DNA from: Saliterribacillus persicus
GTDB taxonomy: Bacteria; Bacillota; Bacilli; Bacillales; Amphibacillaceae
DNA: 64,000 nt
Assembly: GCF_003337485.1 (NCBI RefSeq)
Contig: NZ_QPJJ01000009.1
Coordinates: 112,471 to 176,470, forward strand
Direction of reading: 5' to 3'
The translations under genes were made by a program, and so were the position numbers. Below the pieces are notes generated by a model. It made no database searches, was not told the origin of the DNA, and was given only the letters and a program-made list of their open reading frames with translations. The stretch's first letter is position 1. Every line of letters begins with the position of its first letter. Positions 58,090 to 64,000 of the stretch are shown in pieces.

Positions 58090-59232
58090 ATGAAACAAAT
58101 TTATCTTGATCATGCTGCGACAACACCAATGGATCCGGCAGTGATTGATGAAATGACAGATAGTCTAAAAAACCTTTATGGCAATCCATCAAGTATTCAT
58201 TCTTTTGGCAGAAAAGCTCGTCAAGCATTGGATAAAGTAAGAAGGACTACCGCAAAGGTTATTGGTGCAGATGAAAAAGAGGTAACTTTTACCAGTGGTG
58301 GGACTGAAGCTAATAATTTAGCTTTAATTGGTACCGCCTTTCGGAATAAGTCAAAAGGTAACCATATTATAACAACGAAAATAGAGCATCATGCAGTACT
58401 ACATGCAGCTGAATATTTAGAAAAGAATGGGTTCCGAGTTACTTATTTGGATGTAGATAAAGATGGTATGTTAGATGTGGAGAAACTAAAAGCATCCTTA
58501 ACTCAGGAAACGATTTTAGTATCTGTTATGATGGTTAACAATGAAACAGGTGTATTTCAACCAATAAGTGAGATTGGGCAGTTAATAAAGGATCATCAAG
58601 CATATTTTCATACAGATGCGGTACAAGCGCTAGGTCTAACTAATATTCATGTTGATAATTTATCTGTAGATTTATTAACAGTTTCTTCTCATAAAATAAA
58701 TGGACCCAAGGGACTTGGTGTTCTTTATGTTAAAAAAGGCACCAAACTTGATTCACGGCAACATGGTGGCGAGCAAGAAAGAAAGAGACGACCAGGTACT
58801 GAAAATGTAGCTGGTATTATTGGTTTTGGTAAGGCCCTTGAGATTGCAGAAGAAAAAAAGCAGGTAAGAAAAGAAACCTATTTATCATTTAAAGAATTAT
58901 TTTTAAAAATACTAGATAAAAATGAAATATCTTATTACATTAATGGTAGTAAAAATAATACCATTGAACATATTATCAATTTAAGCTTTCCGGGTACAAA
59001 TGTTGAATCTTTGTTAACTAATTTTGATTTAGAGGGTATTGCTGCTTCTAGTGGAAGTGCTTGTTCTGCAGGTTCAGTTGAGCCTTCTCATGTATTGGTT
59101 TCCATGTATGGATCAGAGAATAGTCGAATAATTAATTCCATTCGTTTTAGTTTCGGATTAGCCAATGATTTATCTCAAGTTGAGCTAGCAGCAAATAAAA
59201 TTGCTAAGATCGTAAAGCGGCTTACGAAGTAA
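58090..59232 (+). CDS. Cysteine desulfurase (YrvO/IscS-like)
   Basis: A 380-aa PLP enzyme that supplies persulfide sulfur. It starts MKQIYLDHAATTP, with TSGGTEANNLAL, the PLP lysine in SSHKINGPKG (about 200) and the catalytic cysteine in SSGSACSAGSVEPSH (about 325). Its partner is MnmA next door, so the main job is 2-thiolation of tRNA wobble uridines. ATG 58090 has the better spacing from aaggga than ATG 58084. Confidence 0.95.
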   Translation: MKQIYLDHAATTPMDPAVIDEMTDSLKNLYGNPSSIHSFGRKARQALDKVRRTTAKVIGADEKEVTFTSGGTEANNLALIGTAFRNKSKGNHIITTKIEHHAVLHAAEYLEKNGFRVTYLDVDKDGMLDVEKLKASLTQETILVSVMMVNNETGVFQPISEIGQLIKDHQAYFHTDAVQALGLTNIHVDNLSVDLLTVSSHKINGPKGLGVLYVKKGTKLDSRQHGGEQERKRRPGTENVAGIIGFGKALEIAEEKKQVRKETYLSFKELFLKILDKNEISYYINGSKNNTIEHIINLSFPGTNVESLLTNFDLEGIAASSGSACSAGSVEPSHVLVSMYGSENSRIINSIRFSFGLANDLSQVELAANKIAKIVKRLTK

Positions 59233-59238
59233 AAGTAA

Positions 59239-60375
<1,137 letters not shown>

Positions 60376-60383
60376 TGTTAGAG

Positions 60384-60415
60384 GGCAGACTTTTATTCAT
60401 ATGAAAGTCTGTCTT
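60384..60415 (+). terminator. Likely terminator after mnmA, then about 290 bases without a gene
   Basis: GCAGACTTT (60385-60393) pairs with GAAAGTCTGT (60403-60412) around an AT-rich loop, followed by CTTTC. From here to 60700 the sequence is AT-rich, with no ORF, riboswitch or repeat that I can support; it probably holds the promoter of the TPR gene. Confidence 0.6.
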
Positions 60416-60709
60416 TCTCCGTAATAAAGGCTTTTAGATACTTAGCTATGTAAAAACAACGGAAATTGTAAATTAGTAAGAATAGATTTAAATACAAAAA
60501 ATTGAAATTTCAGCTACTTACTTTCTCGTAATTTTAATAGCTAATAAGTTTGTCTTATCCTTTTCATCGATGAAGTTATTGGTTTTTATGTCTTTAATTG
60601 ATCTAAATTGTAAGTTAATTTTTACTCGAGTGGTAATTGGTCGATACACTTTCTAATTTATTCGTAATGAAGTAAAATAATAAGAAGTAAGTTGTAGGAG
60701 GATTTTGTA

Positions 60710-61372
60710 ATGGACAAGATTAAAAAAGGAATAGACTTAATGCAAGAAAATAAATTTGAAGAGGCAGCAGTGATTTTTAACGAAATTATTGAAGAAAAGC
60801 CAAATGATCCAGTTGGATATATAAATTTTGCTAATCTACTTTTACATATGAAGGATTATGATAGATCAATTCGTTTTTTTGAACGGGCAATAGAACTTAA
60901 TCAAAGTGCTGCAACGGCCCATTATGGACTAGGTAATGTTTATTTTGAAACAGAAGATTTCGTTAATGCTCGAAAAAGCTTTCAGAAGGCGATAGATAAT
61001 GGTTTAGATGAAGCTGATGTTTTTTTCATGTTAGCGATGTCCTATCAAAACGAAGAGCATAATAAACTCTCATTACCTTTTTTTCAGCGGGCATATGAGT
61101 TTAATGGAAACGATGAATCAATTGTATTTCAATATGGTCTTGCTTTAGCTGCAACGAACCAAATAAAAGAAGCAAAAAGAAAGTTTCTAGAAGTGCTAGA
61201 GATGAACGAAACCCATAGTGACGCACTTTATAATTTAGGAGTCGTTTTTCTTTATGAAGAAAATATCGATCTTGCCTATGAACAATTTTGTAAAGCGTTA
61301 GACGTTCAACCAGACCATGTACTAGCTGGAAATGGAAAAAAACAAATCGAAATTCTTCGTGAATCTGAATGA
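60710..61372 (+). CDS. TPR repeat protein, YrrB-like
   Basis: A 220-aa soluble protein made almost wholly of tetratricopeptide repeats, about six copies of the 34-residue pattern (for example YINFANLLLHMKDYDRSIRF, AHYGLGNVYFETEDFVNARK, ALYNLGVVFLYEENIDLAYE). Such proteins act as docking scaffolds. It lies between mnmA and recD2, as yrrB does in B. subtilis, and may be cotranscribed with recD2, 37 bp downstream. Partner unknown. Confidence 0.9.
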   Translation: MDKIKKGIDLMQENKFEEAAVIFNEIIEEKPNDPVGYINFANLLLHMKDYDRSIRFFERAIELNQSAATAHYGLGNVYFETEDFVNARKSFQKAIDNGLDEADVFFMLAMSYQNEEHNKLSLPFFQRAYEFNGNDESIVFQYGLALAATNQIKEAKRKFLEVLEMNETHSDALYNLGVVFLYEENIDLAYEQFCKALDVQPDHVLAGNGKKQIEILRESE

Positions 61373-61409
61373 TAGATAGATCATAGTTTAAAAGGAGATT
61401 ATTTTAGCA

Positions 61410-63773
61410 ATGGAAAATCAAGAAGCTAATATCGAACAAAATTATATAAAGGGAGAAATGATCTATACAATTTTTTCGAATGAAGCTGAGCATTTTTCTA
61501 TTGCTAAAATAAAAATATTAGAAACAAATATTACATTTAATGATGACGAGATTGTTGTAAAGGGTTATTTTAGAAAGCTTGACCCTGGTGAGACTTATGA
61601 ATTTTACGGTGATTTTGTAGAGCACAAAAAGTTCGGAAAGCAATTCCAAGTTACAAATTATCAGCGATTTAGACCTAAAACAAAAGATGGTATTATTGCT
61701 TATTTATCTAGTGACTTGTTTGTTGGAATAGGAAAAAAAACTGCTAGCAACATTGTAGAGCATTTAGGTGAATCAGCAATAGAAAAGATATTAGCGGATA
61801 AAAATACTCTAAACGAAATCCCCCGATTGAATAAAGATAAAGCTGAAAAGTTATATACCGCACTTATGGAAAATCAAGGTTTTGAACACATTGTCTTAGA
61901 ATTATCTAAATTTGGTTTCGGGTTAAAAATGACGCAAAAGATATATCAAGTGTATAAAGATGAGACATTAAATAAATTAGTAGAAAACCCGTATGAATTT
62001 GTTTTTGATATAGACGGTTTTGGATTCTTAAGAGCGGACACCTTAGCAAAACAAAATGGTCTGCCGATGGATCATCCTTCAAGAATTCAAGCAGCATGTA
62101 TTTATACTTTGCAAAATAGCATTCAGGATGGTCATGTTTATCTGCCGGTTAAACAATTGCTTATAAAGATGGATGAATTATTACTAGGTGAATTTAATGG
62201 GATAAATTTTGATAAAATGGTAGAAGAATTAGATAAACTTAATACAGAAAAAAGAATTATCTTACTATCAAAAAAAGCGTATTTGCCAACTCTATATTAT
62301 TCTGAGGCCGGAGTATGCTCGCATGTAAAACGGTTATATGAGAAAAAGACTGAAGCAAAGACAGATGAAGCTAGCTTATTAAAAATTGTTGGAGAAATAG
62401 AAGAAGCGGAATCTTTAAGTTATAGTAAAGATCAGTTTGATGCCATTAAACAAGCATTAGAGTCAAAAATAATGATTTTAACTGGTGGGCCAGGTACAGG
62501 GAAAACTACTGTTATTAAAGGAATATTAAAAGCATATGCGAAAATTAATAACCTTTCTTTAGATAGCGATGATTATGATAAGAGAACAGAATTTCCATTT
62601 GTACTAACAGCACCTACAGGAAGAGCTTCCAAGCGTATGACGGAGTCTACCGGGATACAAGGGCAAACCATTCATCGTCTATTAGGTTGGGACGGACATG
62701 AAAGTTTTGAGAAAGATGAAAATAGTCCTTTGAATGGAAAACTACTTGTGATCGACGAGTTTTCAATGGTAGATATATGGCTTGCTTATCAATTATTTCG
62801 CGCTATACCAGATGAAATGCAAGTTTTAATAGTCGGTGACGAGGATCAATTACCTTCTGTTGGTCCTGGTCAAGTATTGGCTGACTTAATGGCAAGTGAT
62901 ATCATAGATTACGTGCAGCTAACAGAGGTGTATCGTCAAAAAGAAGGATCAAAAATAATACAACTCGCACATCAAATTAAACAGAAAACAATAGTTGAAA
63001 ATGATTTGGATAAAGCAAAAGATTTTAATTTTATTGAATGTAATGAAATGCAGGTAGTCTCCACGATTAAGCAAATAGTGAAAAAAGCAGTGGATAAAGG
63101 CGTCGATATTCATCATTTTCAAATATTAGCTCCGATGTATCGTTCAAGTGCGGGTATTCATCTATTAAATCAAGAATTACAAGAGATTCTGAATCCGAGT
63201 AAAAAAGGACAGCGAGAGATGCGGATGAAAGACGTGGTATACCGAAAGGGTGATAAAATCATCCAATTGGTGAATCAGCCAGAGGATGGAGTCTTTAATG
63301 GTGATATCGGAGAAGTCGTTGCAATATTCGATAAGGATGAGTCAACTGAGCAGGAAGAGCAGCTTGTAGTACAATATGATGAAAAGGAAGTTGCTTATTC
63401 TAGAAATGAATTGCTTAATGTGATGCACGCATACTGTACTTCTATTCATAAATCACAGGGTAGTGAATTTAAGATCGTAATATTACCTGTAATTCCAGCA
63501 TATAAACGTATGCTTCGAAAAAATTTATTGTATACTGCAATAACGAGAGCGAAACAATCTCTTATTATATGTGGAGATAAAAGTGCTTTTTTAACTGGTG
63601 TAAGAACGGAAGATTCGAATCAACGATTCACTTCGTTAATTGAACAATTGCAGGATGTATTTCACATTAAATCAAATACAGTTATAGAGAACACAGGTTA
63701 TACCTTGATTGAATCACTTGATCATGTCCAGGTTGACGATATTCAACATCTTTCTCCATATGATTTTATGTAA
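61410..63773 (+). CDS. recD2: RecD2 DNA helicase
   Basis: A 787-aa superfamily 1B 5'-3' helicase working without RecBC. An N-terminal OB-like and helix-hairpin-helix region (about 1-230; GIGKKTASNIVEHLG) distinguishes RecD2 from RecD. The motor has Walker A TGGPGTGKTTV (about 357), LLVIDEFSMVD (Walker B), VGDEDQLPSVGPG (motif III), and the C-terminal HKSQGSEF and TAITRAKQSLIICGD motifs (V and VI). Implicated in replication-fork progression and mismatch repair in Bacillus. Confidence 0.96.
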   Translation: MENQEANIEQNYIKGEMIYTIFSNEAEHFSIAKIKILETNITFNDDEIVVKGYFRKLDPGETYEFYGDFVEHKKFGKQFQVTNYQRFRPKTKDGIIAYLSSDLFVGIGKKTASNIVEHLGESAIEKILADKNTLNEIPRLNKDKAEKLYTALMENQGFEHIVLELSKFGFGLKMTQKIYQVYKDETLNKLVENPYEFVFDIDGFGFLRADTLAKQNGLPMDHPSRIQAACIYTLQNSIQDGHVYLPVKQLLIKMDELLLGEFNGINFDKMVEELDKLNTEKRIILLSKKAYLPTLYYSEAGVCSHVKRLYEKKTEAKTDEASLLKIVGEIEEAESLSYSKDQFDAIKQALESKIMILTGGPGTGKTTVIKGILKAYAKINNLSLDSDDYDKRTEFPFVLTAPTGRASKRMTESTGIQGQTIHRLLGWDGHESFEKDENSPLNGKLLVIDEFSMVDIWLAYQLFRAIPDEMQVLIVGDEDQLPSVGPGQVLADLMASDIIDYVQLTEVYRQKEGSKIIQLAHQIKQKTIVENDLDKAKDFNFIECNEMQVVSTIKQIVKKAVDKGVDIHHFQILAPMYRSSAGIHLLNQELQEILNPSKKGQREMRMKDVVYRKGDKIIQLVNQPEDGVFNGDIGEVVAIFDKDESTEQEEQLVVQYDEKEVAYSRNELLNVMHAYCTSIHKSQGSEFKIVILPVIPAYKRMLRKNLLYTAITRAKQSLIICGDKSAFLTGVRTEDSNQRFTSLIEQLQDVFHIKSNTVIENTGYTLIESLDHVQVDDIQHLSPYDFM

Positions 63774-63842
63774 AATTACTGAAACAGGAGCACTAAAATT
63801 CTATTTTAAGCTTGAAAATTAAATCTATAATACACGAAAAGA

Positions 63843-63883
63843 TTAGCGTTAGGGGAAAGGAAAATTCCTAACGTTATTTTTTT
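63843..63883 (+). terminator. Terminator after recD2
   Basis: AGCGTTAGG (63845-63853) pairs with CCTAACGTT (63867-63875), followed by seven Ts. The final 117 bases of the window contain no gene I can support. Confidence 0.85.
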
Positions 63884-64000
63884 GCGCGAAATTGTATTTT
63901 TAATGGGCTCTAAAATATATGTTGGGGTAAAGAAAAAATTCAGACAAATAAAAACACGCAATCTCCTAATTTTGATAAACTTTGTTTAGACCAATAAACA

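Overview
The window is a low-GC Firmicute chromosome segment from an endospore-forming member of the Bacillaceae. Evidence for this is the set of sporulation genes (spoIIB, spoIVFA/FB, spo0B, safA/coxA-like, bofC, spoVB, rsfA-like), a fused secDF, a hisS-aspS operon under a T-box, and a gene order close to the Bacillus subtilis comC-radC-mre-min-spoIVF-obg-pheA and ruvA-to-recD2 segments. The genus cannot be fixed from the sequence. The AT-rich composition and locus content suggest the Oceanobacillus/Virgibacillus/Gracilibacillus side of the family, which is inference only.

Layout. (1) 188-9756 is a complete monoderm type IV pilus locus: three minor prepilins, pilB, pilT, pilC, major pilin, prepilin peptidase, pilM, pilN, pilO. 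A class II cyclic-di-GMP riboswitch lies inside it, directly before the major pilin, and a short hairpin follows the pilin, so pilin dose appears separately controlled. (2) 9914-13643 holds spoIIB and a radC gene split by a group II intron exactly inside the JAMM metal-binding motif. The intron carries a 407-aa maturase-type protein whose reverse transcriptase has lost all three catalytic aspartates. (3) 13860-17831 is the cell-shape and division-site cluster mreBCD-minCD. (4) 18083-25592 runs spoIVFA-spoIVFB-rng, then rplU-prp-rpmA behind an L21 leader, spo0B-obg and pheB-pheA. (5) 25731-32226 is a looser region with niaR, spore-coat/cortex genes, yebC, an unrecognised small gene, bofC, an MFS transporter and a flavin oxidoreductase. 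(6) 32330-36640 is ruvA-ruvB-DUF2905-queA-tgt-yajC behind a LexA-like box. (7) 36733-51135 carries membrane proteins, spoVB, comN, secDF, recJ-apt, relA-dtd and a cell-wall amidase. (8) 51336-63773 contains the T-box-controlled hisS-aspS operon, 6S RNA, an rsfA-like regulator, rarA, cymR-cysteine desulfurase-mnmA, a TPR protein and recD2.

Most of the window is conserved housekeeping sequence. The unusual parts are the riboswitch-governed pilin cistron, the adhesin-like minor pilin with a beta-rich tail, and above all the radC intron. Its protein looks like a splicing-only maturase kept intact after retrotransposition ability was lost. No CRISPR array, tRNA, rRNA, prophage or insertion sequence was recognised.
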